The position numbers were made by a program, and so were the translations under genes. Positions 25,225-36,243 of a DNA stretch of 64,000 nt are shown in pieces. The stretch spans positions 124,001 to 188,000 of the forward strand of contig CANBNG010000005.1 of the NCBI GenBank assembly GCA_947370975.1, read 5' to 3'. Positions within the stretch are counted from its first letter, which is position 1. Each line of letters opens with the position of its first letter. The DNA comes from Beijerinckiaceae bacterium (GTDB taxonomy: Bacteria > Pseudomonadota > Alphaproteobacteria > Rhizobiales > Beijerinckiaceae). The notes beneath the pieces were generated by a model. The model saw nothing but the letters and a program-made list of their open reading frames with translations. It was not told where the DNA came from and made no database searches.

Positions 25225-26163
25225 TCAGGCTTTCGAGCCAAAAATACGCCTTGCAGCGAAGCCAAACACACGCCCGTCTATGCACGCAAGGCCAAAACCG
25301 ATTAGTGCCATGCCGACAATATGCCGCGGCGCAAGCGCTTCACCCAGAACAAAGACGCCCATTCCAATGGCGCTTACTGGAATTAAAAATGTGACGAGTA
25401 GCAGATTTGTCGCACCCGCCACGGCGAGCAGACGAAAGTAAATCACATAAGCAAGCGCTGTTGAAAGCGCGGCAATTCCAAACAGTGCGGCCCATGCGGA
25501 AAAAGAAGGCATCGGCAAGGTCCACGGCGCATCAACAAGAAGCGCAAGCGGCACAAGGAAAAGTGTCGATGCCGTCACCTGCCCCGTGGCCGTGACCATC
25601 GGCGCAATACCCATGCGCGCGAAGCGGCGTCCATAGACGCCAGCGCAGGCGTAGGAAAATCCGGCCAGCACGAGCGCGATCTGGGCAATGACATGCGTGC
25701 CGATGCCTTGTAGCAGGTCGAGTCCGATCATGGTCGCGACACCAAAAAATCCGATCAACACGCCGAGCAAGCGGCCGCCCGCCATTTTTTCATCCTGCGT
25801 CGCGACATGGGCAACCACGATGGCCGAGAGCGGCGTCGTTGCATTGAGGATGGAGGCGAGGCCGCTCGGAATATGTGTCTGCGCCCAGAAGATCAGCGTG
25901 AACGGCACGACATTGTTGATGAAGCCCATCACGCCAAAGGCCATCCAGGCGGCGCGTGCGCTTGGCAGACGGAGGCCAAACAGCGGCAAGGCGGCATTGA
26001 GGATCAGCGCCGCGCCACCCGCGCGCACGGCAGCAATGGTGACGGGCGGGATTTCGCGCACGGCGACGCCGGCAAAGAAAAACGAGCCGCCCCAGAGCAC
26101 GGAGAGCCCGATGAGCATCATCCATTGCAGGGGCGTCATCACCCGGCTGATCGCTTGGCCCAT
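25225..26163 (-). CDS. DMT-superfamily EamA transporter
   Basis: 312 residues, ten hydrophobic helices in two EamA repeats. Recognisable segments are LSVLWGGSFFFAGVAV at the start, ALRLP-type loop after helix 3, GLASILNATTPLSAIVV, GRLLGVLIGFFGV, and LLVTFLIPVSAIGMGVFVLGEAL in the second repeat. It probably exports amino acids or metabolites; the substrate is unknown. It may start at ATG 26163 or at ATG 26139, just before the first helix. Confidence 0.87.
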   Translation of the reverse strand: MGQAISRVMTPLQWMMLIGLSVLWGGSFFFAGVAVREIPPVTIAAVRAGGAALILNAALPLFGLRLPSARAAWMAFGVMGFINNVVPFTLIFWAQTHIPSGLASILNATTPLSAIVVAHVATQDEKMAGGRLLGVLIGFFGVATMIGLDLLQGIGTHVIAQIALVLAGFSYACAGVYGRRFARMGIAPMVTATGQVTASTLFLVPLALLVDAPWTLPMPSFSAWAALFGIAALSTALAYVIYFRLLAVAGATNLLLVTFLIPVSAIGMGVFVLGEALAPRHIVGMALIGFGLACIDGRVFGFAARRIFGSKA

Positions 26164-26224
26164 GTCGCCCCACTATTCTTGCCCCCAAGGCACCACAGGC
26201 GGGGCCAGGCCACAAGCCCCCTAT

Positions 26225-26257
26225 AAAAAAGCCCGCTTCCCTTGTCAGGAAGCGGGC
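26225..26257 (-). terminator. Rho-independent terminator of the candidate sRNA
   Basis: Ten-base-pair stem GCCCGCTTCC/GGAAGCGGGC with a seven-base loop (26231-26257), followed on the minus strand by TTTTTT (26230-26225). It is strand-specific: no T-run follows on the plus strand. Confidence 0.92.
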
Positions 26258-26330
26258 AAGTCAGGGAGGAAACGCCCAAGAGGGCGCACTTCGACCGGGG
26301 TCTGACCCGTGCGAAGTGAGAGTGTGCCAG
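26225..26330 (-). ncRNA. Candidate suhB/MmgR-type (alpha-r8) small RNA
   Basis: Read on the minus strand, three hairpins follow one another: CACTTCG...CGAAGTG at 26318-26287 enclosing GGGTCAGACCC, a short GCCC-TCTT-GGGC hairpin, then the single-stranded stretch TTCCTCCCTGACTT, and a strong terminator with a T-run. This order and the exposed CUCCC, which can pair with ribosome binding sites, match my recollection of the suhB family (MmgR in Sinorhizobium meliloti). The 5' end is estimated near 26330; no promoter was assigned with confidence. A structured sRNA is likely; the family name is less certain. Confidence 0.6.
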
Positions 26331-26560
26331 CAAGACCTGAGCCAAGCCGACGCCCACTATTGTGTAGCGCCAAGGACTTAAGCATGATCACGGCACAGTC
26401 ACCGGCTGGTCAATCCATGATCTTTATGGCGCGCGAGGATACAAAAGGCGCCGACGGGTAAAAATCCGCCGCCATTTTGACCTGCCCGGGAACCTCCGGT
26501 ATCTGTGCTTGCCCCCAGGGGCTCTCCGGCCCAGCGCCTTTTTCTTCATTGGTGATCGTC

Positions 26561-28405
26561 ATGCCCGTTTATCGCTCCCGCACCACGACCCACGGCCGCA
26601 ACATGGCTGGCGCGCGCGGCCTCTGGCGCGCTACGGGCATGAAAGACGAAGATTTCGGCAAGCCGATCATCGCCATCGCCAACAGCTTCACCCAATTCGT
26701 GCCGGGCCATGTCCACCTGAAGGATCTCGGCCAGCTGGTCGCGCGCGAGATCGAGAAGGCGGGCGGCGTCGCCAAGGAATTCAACACCATCGCGGTTGAT
26801 GACGGCATCGCCATGGGCCATGGCGGCATGCTCTACAGCCTGCCCTCGCGCGAGATCATCGCCGACAGCGTCGAGTACATGGTCAATGCCCATTGCGCCG
26901 ATGCGATCGTGTGCATTTCCAATTGCGACAAGATCACGCCCGGCATGCTGATGGCCGCGCTGCGTCTCAATATCCCCGTCGTCTTCGTCTCGGGAGGGCC
27001 GATGGAGGCCGGCAAGGTCGATCTGCACGGCAAGCTGCAGTCGCTCGATCTGGTCGACGCCATGGTGGCGGCAGCCGACGACAGGATCAGCGACGAGGAC
27101 GTGGCTGCCATCGAGCGCGCCGCCTGCCCGACCTGCGGCTCGTGCTCGGGCATGTTCACCGCCAATTCGATGAATTGCCTGACCGAGGCTCTGGGTCTTT
27201 CGCTGCCGGGCAATGGCTCGGTTCTGGCAACCCATGCCGACCGCAAGCGCCTGTTCCTCGAAGCCGGCAGGACGATCGTGGATCTCGCGCGCCGCTATTA
27301 CGAGCAGGACGATACCTCTGTCCTGCCGCGCAGCATCGCGACGTTCAATTCCTTTGAAAACGCCATGACGCTCGATATCGCCATGGGCGGCTCCACCAAC
27401 ACGGTTCTGCATCTGCTGGCGGCCGCGCATGAGGGCGAAGTGCCCTTCACCATGGATGACATTGACCGCCTGTCGCGCCGCGTGCCGGTGCTCTGCAAGG
27501 TCGCGCCCTCGATTGCCGACGTGCATATGGAAGATATCCACCGCGCCGGCGGCATCATGGGCATTCTGGGCGAGCTCGACCGTGGCGGGCTCATCCATAC
27601 CGATGCGCCCACCATTCACAGCAAGACCATGGCCGCAGGCCTCGACGCCTGGGATGTGATGCGCACCAAGAATGAAGACGTGCATCACTTCTATCGCGCC
27701 GCACCCGGCGGCGTGCCGACGCAGGTCGCCTTCAGCCAGGATCGTCGCTACACCGAGGTCGACACCGACCGCGCGCATGGCGTCATCCGCAGCGTCGAAC
27801 ATGCCTTCTCCAAGGATGGCGGCCTCGCCGTTCTGTCGGGCAATATCGCGCTTGAAGGCAGCATCGTGAAGACGGCGGGCGTGGATGAAAGCTGCCTGAT
27901 CTTCTCCGGCCCCGCCCGGATCTTCGAGAGCCAGGACGCTGCAGTGGACGCGATTTTGCGCAGCAAGATCGTCGCGGGCGATGTCGTCGTCATCCGCTAC
28001 GAGGGTCCGCGCGGCGGGCCCGGCATGCAGGAAATGCTCTATCCCACGAGCTATCTGAAGTCGCGCGGCCTTGGCAAAGCCTGTGCGCTCATCACCGACG
28101 GGCGTTTCTCGGGCGGCACCTCGGGCCTGTCTATCGGCCATGTCTCGCCGGAAGCAGCAGAAGGCGGCGCGATTGGCCTCGTGGAAGAGGGCGACATGAT
28201 CGAGATCAACATTCCCGCCCGCACCATGCGAATGGTTGTGTCGGACGAGGAACTGCAACGCCGCCGCACCGCGATGAATGCGCGTGGCAAGGATGCGTGG
28301 AAGCCGGTGGGCCGCGTGCGCGAGGTCTCGACCGCGCTGCGTGCATATGCGGCCATGACCACCAGCGCCGCGCGCGGCGCGGTGCGCCAGATCCCCGGCG
28401 AATAA
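26561..28405 (+). CDS. ilvD: Dihydroxy-acid dehydratase
   Basis: 614 residues from ATG 26561, the normal start and length of IlvD (upstream in-frame codons to 26477 are not conserved). Iron-sulfur ligands are visible in CISNCDKITPGM and PTCGSCSGMFTANSMNCL; GFSGGTSGLSIGHVSPEAAEGG is the C-terminal hallmark (here RFSGGTSGLSIGH). It dehydrates dihydroxy-isovalerate and dihydroxy-methylvalerate in valine, isoleucine and pantothenate synthesis. A strong terminator follows. Confidence 0.97.
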   Translation: MPVYRSRTTTHGRNMAGARGLWRATGMKDEDFGKPIIAIANSFTQFVPGHVHLKDLGQLVAREIEKAGGVAKEFNTIAVDDGIAMGHGGMLYSLPSREIIADSVEYMVNAHCADAIVCISNCDKITPGMLMAALRLNIPVVFVSGGPMEAGKVDLHGKLQSLDLVDAMVAAADDRISDEDVAAIERAACPTCGSCSGMFTANSMNCLTEALGLSLPGNGSVLATHADRKRLFLEAGRTIVDLARRYYEQDDTSVLPRSIATFNSFENAMTLDIAMGGSTNTVLHLLAAAHEGEVPFTMDDIDRLSRRVPVLCKVAPSIADVHMEDIHRAGGIMGILGELDRGGLIHTDAPTIHSKTMAAGLDAWDVMRTKNEDVHHFYRAAPGGVPTQVAFSQDRRYTEVDTDRAHGVIRSVEHAFSKDGGLAVLSGNIALEGSIVKTAGVDESCLIFSGPARIFESQDAAVDAILRSKIVAGDVVVIRYEGPRGGPGMQEMLYPTSYLKSRGLGKACALITDGRFSGGTSGLSIGHVSPEAAEGGAIGLVEEGDMIEINIPARTMRMVVSDEELQRRRTAMNARGKDAWKPVGRVREVSTALRAYAAMTTSAARGAVRQIPGE

Positions 28406-28408
28406 GCA

Positions 28409-28437
28409 AAGGCGGCGCATCGAGCGCCGCCTTTTTT
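28409..28437 (+). terminator. Rho-independent terminator after ilvD
   Basis: AAGGCGGCGC, loop ATCGA, GCGCCGCCTT running into TTTT: a perfect 10-bp stem with a T-run, beginning three bases after the ilvD stop. Confidence 0.93.
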
Positions 28438-28467
28438 ACTTTTCTCCCGCGCCGAGGCCGCCCGCAC

Positions 28468-29730
28468 GTGACAATCACCATCCCCGCCCTGATCAAGCGC
28501 AACATGGCTCTTTTTGCCCTGTCGCAATCCTTCACCGGCGCGGGGATGCAATTTGTCTACGGCCTCGGGCCCTTGATGATCGTGGGCGTCAGCGGCTCGG
28601 CTGATCTTGCGGGCCTCTCGGTCGCGCTGATCGGGCTCAGCCGTTTTCTCGTCTCCTACCCGATCGGCAAGATCACCGACAATTACGGCCGCAAGCCCGG
28701 CATTCTGCTTGGCCTTGGCCTCGCGCTGTTTGGCACGCTGATTGTGGGCACGGCGCAGGACATGCGCAGCCTCTGGCTTCTGATCTTCGGCATATTGACC
28801 TTTGGCATGGGCATGAATGCCGCCCAGCAGATGCGCGTTGGCGCAACCGATATGGTGCCCGCCCGCCTGCGCGGCCAGGCGCTCGGCTATATTGCGCTGG
28901 GCACATTCGCCGGGCTCATCCTGAGCCCCGGCGTCGTCGCGCTGTCAGAACATCTCGCCCGTACGGGTGGGCGCGATCCCCTCGTCCTGCCCTGGTTCAT
29001 GATGCCGGTGCTGATCGTCATCGGCGCGGGGCTTGTCTATTTCGTGCGGCCGGACCCCAAGCAGATCGGCATGAATCTCGGAGCTTATTATCCGGGCTAT
29101 GTCGAGCCGCCCCATCCCGAGGGCAAGGCCTCCGACTTTTCGACCATGGGCCTGCTGCGCCATATTCCGACCCGCCTCGCCATTGCGACCAACAGCGCGG
29201 CGCAGGGCAATATGTCGATTGTCATGGTGCTGACGTCTCTGGTGCTCGCCCATCACGGCCATTCGCTGACCGCCATTGCCTGGGCGCATCTCTTCCATTC
29301 GGCCGGGATGTTTGCCTTCAGCATTCCGATCGGCAAACTGGCCGACCGCGTGGGCCGTGGCCGCGTCATGTATCCGGGCCTTGTGCTCACCATCGTGGGG
29401 GCCGCGCTTGTCGCGCTGACCTCGAATTATCTGGCGATCACCTTCGGCACATTTCTGGTTGGCATCGGCTGGGCTGCAGCGAATGTCGCGGCAACCGCCT
29501 TGCTGGCGGACGAAGTCGAAACCGGTGCGCGCGGCCGCGCCATCGGCACGAATGATTCCTGCGCGGGCGGCACAAGCCTTGTGCTCTCGCTCATCACCGG
29601 GCCGCTGATTTCCACGCTCGGCCTGCCTGCCGCCGGCATTTTTGCGGCTCTCGTTGCCGCCGTGCCACTGCTCATGGCGCTGAGCGCCCGCATGAACGGG
29701 ACTGCGCCCATCGTGCAGACGCGCGTGTGA
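28468..29730 (+). CDS. MFS transporter
   Basis: 420 residues from GTG 28468; an ATG at 28504 is an alternative. Upstream in-frame sequence overlaps ilvD and its terminator and is not coding for this gene. About twelve hydrophobic helices. The loop 2-3 motif YPIGKITDNYGRKPGI and the symmetric PIGKLADRVGRGRVM in the second half are standard MFS signatures. The substrate cannot be inferred. Its stop overlaps the start of the next transporter gene (GTGA), so the two permeases form an operon. Confidence 0.88.
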   Translation: MTITIPALIKRNMALFALSQSFTGAGMQFVYGLGPLMIVGVSGSADLAGLSVALIGLSRFLVSYPIGKITDNYGRKPGILLGLGLALFGTLIVGTAQDMRSLWLLIFGILTFGMGMNAAQQMRVGATDMVPARLRGQALGYIALGTFAGLILSPGVVALSEHLARTGGRDPLVLPWFMMPVLIVIGAGLVYFVRPDPKQIGMNLGAYYPGYVEPPHPEGKASDFSTMGLLRHIPTRLAIATNSAAQGNMSIVMVLTSLVLAHHGHSLTAIAWAHLFHSAGMFAFSIPIGKLADRVGRGRVMYPGLVLTIVGAALVALTSNYLAITFGTFLVGIGWAAANVAATALLADEVETGARGRAIGTNDSCAGGTSLVLSLITGPLISTLGLPAAGIFAALVAAVPLLMALSARMNGTAPIVQTRV

Positions 29731-30626
29731 GCGGGGCGGCGCAAGCCCTGCCGCTGCGCCACATCCTGCTGGCTGTCGTCATCATGGCGATCTGGGGCAG
29801 CAATTTCGTCATCATGAAAGCCGGGCTCGCGCATTTGCCGCCCCTGCTGTTTGCGAGCCTGCGCTTTCTCTTCGTCGTTCTCCCGGCCATCGCCTTTGTG
29901 CGGCGTCCCCCTGTTGCCTGGCGCGACATTGCCGCCTATGGCGTGCTGATTGGCGTTGGACAATTTGGCGTTCTCTTCGTCGCGCTCAATGGCCATATTT
30001 CGCCGGGCCTCGCCTCGCTCGTCATTCAGATGCAGGTGTTTTTCACCATCGGCCTTGCGATGAAGCTCACCGGCGAGCGTCTGGCCAAGGCGCAATGGCT
30101 CGCACTGGCGCTCGCCGTCGCCGGCCTGATGCTGATCGGCGCGCATAATGATGCAAATACCAGCCTGGCCGGGCTTGCCCTGACATTGCTGGCGGCGGCG
30201 AGCTGGGCCCTTGCCAATATTATCGCGCGCCGCGCCGGGCAGGTCGACATGCTGGCCTATGTCATCTGGTCGAGCCTGTTTGCCGTGCCGCCACTCTTTG
30301 CGCTTTCCTTCGCGCTGGAAGGCTGGCCTGCCATGGGTGCCGGCCTGCGCGAAGCCGATGCCGCCACCTGGGCCGCCGTTGCCTGGCAGGCCATCGGCAA
30401 TTCTCTCTTCGGATATACCGCCTGGGGCTGGTTGCTGGCGCGCCATCCCACCGCGCTCGTCTCGCCCATGGCCTTGCTCGTGCCGGTGTTCGGGCTTGGG
30501 GCCTCGGTCTGGTGGCTGGGCGAAGATTTGCCGCTCTGGAAAATCGCGGCAACGCTGCTCGTGCTCGCTGGCCTCGCGCTCAACCTGCTCTGGCCCCTGC
30601 TCAAGCGCAGATGGGCCGACGACTAA
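29727..30626 (+). CDS. EamA-family exporter
   Basis: 299 residues beginning at GTG 29727 inside the GTGA overlap. Ten helices in two EamA halves; IWGSNFVIMKAGLAHLPPLLFASLRFLFV, GQFGVLFVALNGHISPGLASLVIQ and GWLLARHPTALVSPMALLVPVFGL are close to the E. coli EamA/RhtA type that exports O-acetylserine, cysteine or homoserine. Activity on cysteine-pathway metabolites is a family-based guess. Its 3' end overlaps the convergent small gene by four bases. Confidence 0.87.
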   Translation: MSGAAQALPLRHILLAVVIMAIWGSNFVIMKAGLAHLPPLLFASLRFLFVVLPAIAFVRRPPVAWRDIAAYGVLIGVGQFGVLFVALNGHISPGLASLVIQMQVFFTIGLAMKLTGERLAKAQWLALALAVAGLMLIGAHNDANTSLAGLALTLLAAASWALANIIARRAGQVDMLAYVIWSSLFAVPPLFALSFALEGWPAMGAGLREADAATWAAVAWQAIGNSLFGYTAWGWLLARHPTALVSPMALLVPVFGLGASVWWLGEDLPLWKIAATLLVLAGLALNLLWPLLKRRWADD

Positions 30627-30988
30627 TTGCCTCCACCGACAAATTTCAGCGCGCGGGCCATGGGGCTTGGGCGCGCATGTTCGATGGCCACCGTCAGATC
30701 GGCCAGCGCCGACATGGCATTGATGCGCGCCGTCATGACGCCGCCGGGAGCCTCGCGCTCATTGTTTTCAGCCAGCACCGCCGCATGAGTCAGCTCCAGC
30801 GCGTTCCAGATGACCATTTCACAGGCACGGGAGATTTCAGGAGATGGCTCGACAAGACGGCGGATGTCGGCCATGCGTTCGAGAACTTCAATATCGAGCA
30901 AACGCCAATAATGACGGTTGGCAGCCGTCGCCTCGATTCCCGAGCGAACGATCGAGACAAGGATCTGGAGAATTTCACCAAGATGCAC
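30623..30988 (-). CDS. Conserved-looking hypothetical protein, 121 residues
   Basis: I do not recognise this protein. The start is taken as GTG 30988 because GAGGA lies five bases upstream; the longer frame to 31309 runs antisense through slyX and is unlikely to be translated. The product is mostly predicted helix: HLGEILQILVSIVRSGIEATAANRHYW, then LEVLERMADIRRL-like segments and a basic C-terminus ending ALKFVGGGN. No signal peptide or membrane helix is evident. It lies divergent from slyX. Confidence 0.65.
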   Translation of the reverse strand: MHLGEILQILVSIVRSGIEATAANRHYWRLLDIEVLERMADIRRLVEPSPEISRACEMVIWNALELTHAAVLAENNEREAPGGVMTARINAMSALADLTVAIEHARPSPMARALKFVGGGN

Positions 30989-31078
30989 GTTTGTCCTCGC
31001 TCGCGGGCGGGGGCGCCCGGCCTGCATCAACCGCGCGAGGCGCGGATTGTTCTCCGCACTGGATGAAAAGAGACCGAG

Positions 31079-31315
31079 ATGACAGAAGAAGCAGACGCTA
31101 GGCACGGCACGCTGGCTGCCCGCATCGATACGCTTGAGATGATGGTCGCCCACCAGGCAGAGGCGATCGAGGATCTCAACAAGACGATCACGAGTCAGTG
31201 GAGCCTCGTCGACAAGCTGAAGCGCAGCATGGACGTGCTGGCCGACCGCGTGCAGGAAGCCGAAAGCCGCGCGGGCCTCGCCAACCCCGTCGAGCAGCCC
31301 CCGCCCCATTATTGA
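31079..31315 (+). CDS. slyX: SlyX-like coiled-coil protein
   Basis: 78 residues. The middle forms one long amphipathic helix with heptad spacing: LAARIDTLEMMVAHQAEAIEDLNKTI, then VDKLKRSMDVLADRVQE, and ends with the family-typical proline tail (PPPHY). SlyX function is unknown; the protein is small and probably oligomeric through its coiled coil. Starts at ATG 31079. Confidence 0.85.
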   Translation: MTEEADARHGTLAARIDTLEMMVAHQAEAIEDLNKTITSQWSLVDKLKRSMDVLADRVQEAESRAGLANPVEQPPPHY

Positions 31316-31394
31316 AAGACGCCAGCTTGACGCAGCCCTTGTGCTTTGGTCTCACTCGCAACAACGGCATTTGTGCCGGGGCGGAGCTGTGGAC

Positions 31395-31997
31395 ATGAGC
31401 GCGGGACGGGAGACGGCAGGCCCAGATCCGCGCCCCTCGACGCGCAATGTCGTATTGCTCGACGCCAAGGGCGACCGGCCCAATGGCGGCATGGGCAAGC
31501 ATGCCGCCCATATGAACGGACGCTACCACGCCGCAATCTCGGTCATTCTCGTTGACCGGCGTGGCCGCCAATTGCTGCAACAGCGCGCGGTGACGAAATA
31601 TCATTGCGGCGGACTCTGGTCGAATGCCTGCTGCAGCCACCAGATGGCGGGCGAGAGCGCGCTGGCGGCCGCACAGCGCCGCCTTTACGACGAATTGCGC
31701 CTGCGCACGCCCCTGACACCTTTTGCCCGCGTGCGCTACCGCGCGCGCGTCGGCCATCTCATCGAGCATGAATGCGTCGATGTCTTCGTCGGCCTGCTCG
31801 ACAGATTGCCGCGTCCCAATCCGAAAGAATGCGCGCGCGTGGCCTGGCTTTCGCGCGGCGACCGCCATGCGCTCGATCCGCTCACCCCGTGGTCGGCGCT
31901 CTATATCGACCTGTTCGGCTTCGATGCGCCGCGCCTGCGCGCCATGGGCGAGGATGATGGCGCGATCCACGATGCCGGGACGTTGTTCAAGCTCTGA
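31395..31997 (+). CDS. idi: Isopentenyl-diphosphate delta-isomerase, type 1
   Basis: 200 residues from ATG 31395. Type 1 (Nudix-fold) residues are visible: the active-site Cys in GLWSNACCSHQMAGE, the metal-binding histidines in that stretch, and ELRL of the Nudix box; ECVDVFVG takes the position of the second catalytic acid. It interconverts IPP and DMAPP. No other isoprenoid or carotenoid gene is near, so it is a stand-alone accessory to the MEP pathway. Confidence 0.9.
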   Translation: MSAGRETAGPDPRPSTRNVVLLDAKGDRPNGGMGKHAAHMNGRYHAAISVILVDRRGRQLLQQRAVTKYHCGGLWSNACCSHQMAGESALAAAQRRLYDELRLRTPLTPFARVRYRARVGHLIEHECVDVFVGLLDRLPRPNPKECARVAWLSRGDRHALDPLTPWSALYIDLFGFDAPRLRAMGEDDGAIHDAGTLFKL

Positions 31998-32012
31998 AAC
32001 ACGCCCTGAGAC

Positions 32013-32043
32013 TTGACCTTGCTGCCGGGGAGGGATGTAGCTC
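32013..32043 (+). promoter_or_regulatory. Possible MerR-family (CueR-like) promoter for the copper ATPase
   Basis: TTGACC (32013-32018) and TAGCTC (32038-32043) are separated by 19 bases, the overlong spacer typical of MerR-type promoters. The spacer carries an imperfect dyad of CueR form (GACCTTGC ... GGAGGGAT). It lies 39 bases before the copper ATPase start. No MerR-type regulator gene is visible in the window. The -10 match is weak. Confidence 0.4.
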
Positions 32044-32081
32044 TGTGCACAAGATCAATTCTTGAACCGGAGACGCCTGCC

Positions 32082-34595
<2,514 letters not shown>

Positions 34596-34611
34596 ACCCA
34601 AGGAGCAAATC

Positions 34612-34980
34612 ATGCGTCATATTCTCTCGTCTTTGCCCCTCCTCGCCCTGCTTGTCTGCGCGCCTGCTCTGGCTCAAACGATGCAGCATGATCACGACCA
34701 CGCCATGTCCCCCGCCATGCCGCCCTCGCCCTCCGCGCAGGCTTTCACTGCGGCCAATGAAAAGATGCACAAGGACATGGGGGTTGCGCTCACCGGGGAT
34801 GCCGACCGCGATTTCGTGCAGGGGATGATTCCCCATCATCAGGGCGCCATCGACATGGCGCGCATCGAACTGCAATATGGCGCCGATCCCGAGATCAAGA
34901 AGATAGCGCAGGAGATTATCGCCGCGCAGGAAAAGGAAATCGCCATGTTCAAGGCATGGCTGGCGCGCAAGCAGAAGTGA
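34612..34980 (+). CDS. Secreted DUF305 protein, copper-associated
   Basis: 122 residues from ATG 34612 (AGGAG seven bases upstream). A signal peptide (MRHILSSLPLLALLVCAPALAQ) is followed by a His/Met-rich stretch (TMQHDHDHAMSPAM) and the DUF305 core with FVQGMIPHHQGAIDMARIEL. DUF305 proteins are ferritin-like helical bundles often found with copper resistance genes; His/Met residues suggest periplasmic copper binding. Cotranscribed with the copper ATPase. Confidence 0.88.
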   Translation: MRHILSSLPLLALLVCAPALAQTMQHDHDHAMSPAMPPSPSAQAFTAANEKMHKDMGVALTGDADRDFVQGMIPHHQGAIDMARIELQYGADPEIKKIAQEIIAAQEKEIAMFKAWLARKQK

Positions 34981-34981
34981 G

Positions 34982-35587
34982 ATGATGCTCGATCCCTTCT
35001 ATCTCATCGTCGATGGCGCGCATTGGCTGGAACGCCTTCTGCCGCAGGGGCTTCGCCTTGTGCAATTGCGCATCAAGGACAGGCCGGCGGATGCACTTCG
35101 CGCGGAAATAGCGCGGGCGCGCGCGCTCTGCGCACAATATGGCGCGACGCTTGTCATCAACGATTATTGGCAGATCGCGCTTGAGGAAGGCTGCGATTTC
35201 ATTCACCTCGGCCAGGAAGATCTGGCAGAGGCCGATGTGCCGGCCATACGCCGCGCCGGATGCCGCCTTGGGCTCAGCACGCATGATGAGCGCGAACTCG
35301 ATGTCGCGCTCGCACTTGCGCCCAACTATGTCGCGCTTGGCCCCGTGTTTCCCACGACACTGAAACAGCTCGACTGGGCGCCCCAGGGCGTGGCGCGCGT
35401 GACGCAATGGAAGGCGCTGCTCAAGGGCACGCCGCTTGTCGCCATCGGCGGGCTTACCCCGGAACGGGCGCAAATGGTGCTGGCCGCAGGCGCAGACAGC
35501 GCGGCCGTTGCCACCGATGTGCTCGGCAATGCCGATCCCGAAGCGCGCACGCGGCTTTGGCTGGACGTCACACGCCCGCAGGCCTAA
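34982..35587 (+). CDS. thiE: Thiamine-phosphate synthase
   Basis: 201 residues, TIM-barrel. ThiE motifs are LVQLRIKDRPADAL, INDYWQIALEEGCDFIHLGQEDL, GLSTHDERELDVAL, YVALGPVFPTTLK and AIGGLTPERAQMVLAAGADSAAV. It joins HMP-diphosphate and thiazole phosphate to make thiamine monophosphate. It starts one base after the DUF305 stop, so it is read from the copper operon transcript; there is no evident functional link. Other thi genes are absent nearby. The 3' end overlaps the convergent phosphoribosyltransferase gene by four bases. Confidence 0.9.
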   Translation: MMLDPFYLIVDGAHWLERLLPQGLRLVQLRIKDRPADALRAEIARARALCAQYGATLVINDYWQIALEEGCDFIHLGQEDLAEADVPAIRRAGCRLGLSTHDERELDVALALAPNYVALGPVFPTTLKQLDWAPQGVARVTQWKALLKGTPLVAIGGLTPERAQMVLAAGADSAAVATDVLGNADPEARTRLWLDVTRPQA

Positions 35588-36231
35588 CTTGGCTGCAACA
35601 GGCTGACGACTTCTTCATCCGACGTCTGCTCGAAGTGATCGTAATGCAGGCCAACCGCGCCGAAATGCCCGGGCGTTTGCAGGCAGACGATTTCATCGAC
35701 ATCCTCGCGCAGGCTTTCAAGCGCCTCTGCGGGGGCAACCGGCACTGCAAGCACGAGCTTGCCAGCGCCCGCGCGCCGCAGCGCCTGCAAGGCCGCCCGG
35801 ACCGTGCCGCCTGTGGCAATGCCATCATCCACCACGATCACCGTGCGCCCGCGCGTGGGCAGAGGCTCGCGCGGGCCCAGATAGGCCGCGCGACGCCGCT
35901 CGATCTCGACAAGCTGTCGCGCGATTTCAGCCTTCATATAGGCCTCTTCGGGCTTGAGGATGCGGATCGCCTCCTCGTTCAGCACAATCTGCGGATCGGC
36001 GCCATCGACCACCGCGCCAATGCCAAATTCTGCGTGATGGGGCGCGCCGATCTTGCGCACAATGAGCACATCAAGCGGCAGACCAAGGGCTTTTGACACC
36101 TCATAAGCGACAGGCACGCCGCCGCGCGGCAAGGCCAGCACGAGCGAATCCGTCTTGGCGAATTTCCTCAGCGCCGCCGCGAGCTGGCGACCCGCATCTC
36201 GCCGATCCACGAAGCCGTTCTGATCGCTCAT
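35584..36231 (-). CDS. Phosphoribosyltransferase-like protein
   Basis: 215 residues. The PRPP-binding loop VIVVDDGIATGGTVRAAL is clear, and LALPRGGVPVAYEVSKALGLPLDVLIVRKIGAP is the stretch typical of the type I PRTase group found beside dienelactone hydrolase or erythromycin-esterase genes. The real substrate is unknown. Twelve bases separate it from the upstream erythromycin-esterase-like gene; the two are found together, or fused, in many genomes. Confidence 0.88.
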   Translation of the reverse strand: MSDQNGFVDRRDAGRQLAAALRKFAKTDSLVLALPRGGVPVAYEVSKALGLPLDVLIVRKIGAPHHAEFGIGAVVDGADPQIVLNEEAIRILKPEEAYMKAEIARQLVEIERRRAAYLGPREPLPTRGRTVIVVDDGIATGGTVRAALQALRRAGAGKLVLAVPVAPAEALESLREDVDEIVCLQTPGHFGAVGLHYDHFEQTSDEEVVSLLQPS

Positions 36232-36243
36232 GACATCCTCGCA

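Noticed and set aside
26225..26330. 6S RNA
   Set aside because: There is no long closing stem with a central open bubble; three separate local hairpins and an exposed CUCCC fit a trans-acting sRNA better.
26546..28420. 624-residue open frame on the minus strand across ilvD
   Set aside because: It is the antisense shadow of ilvD caused by high GC content; its translation is His/Arg/Ala-rich with no recognisable motif, while the plus strand encodes a complete IlvD.
30989..31309. N-terminal extension of the 121-residue hypothetical protein
   Set aside because: This part is antisense to slyX, lacks conserved character, and a GTG with a good ribosome site lies at 30988.
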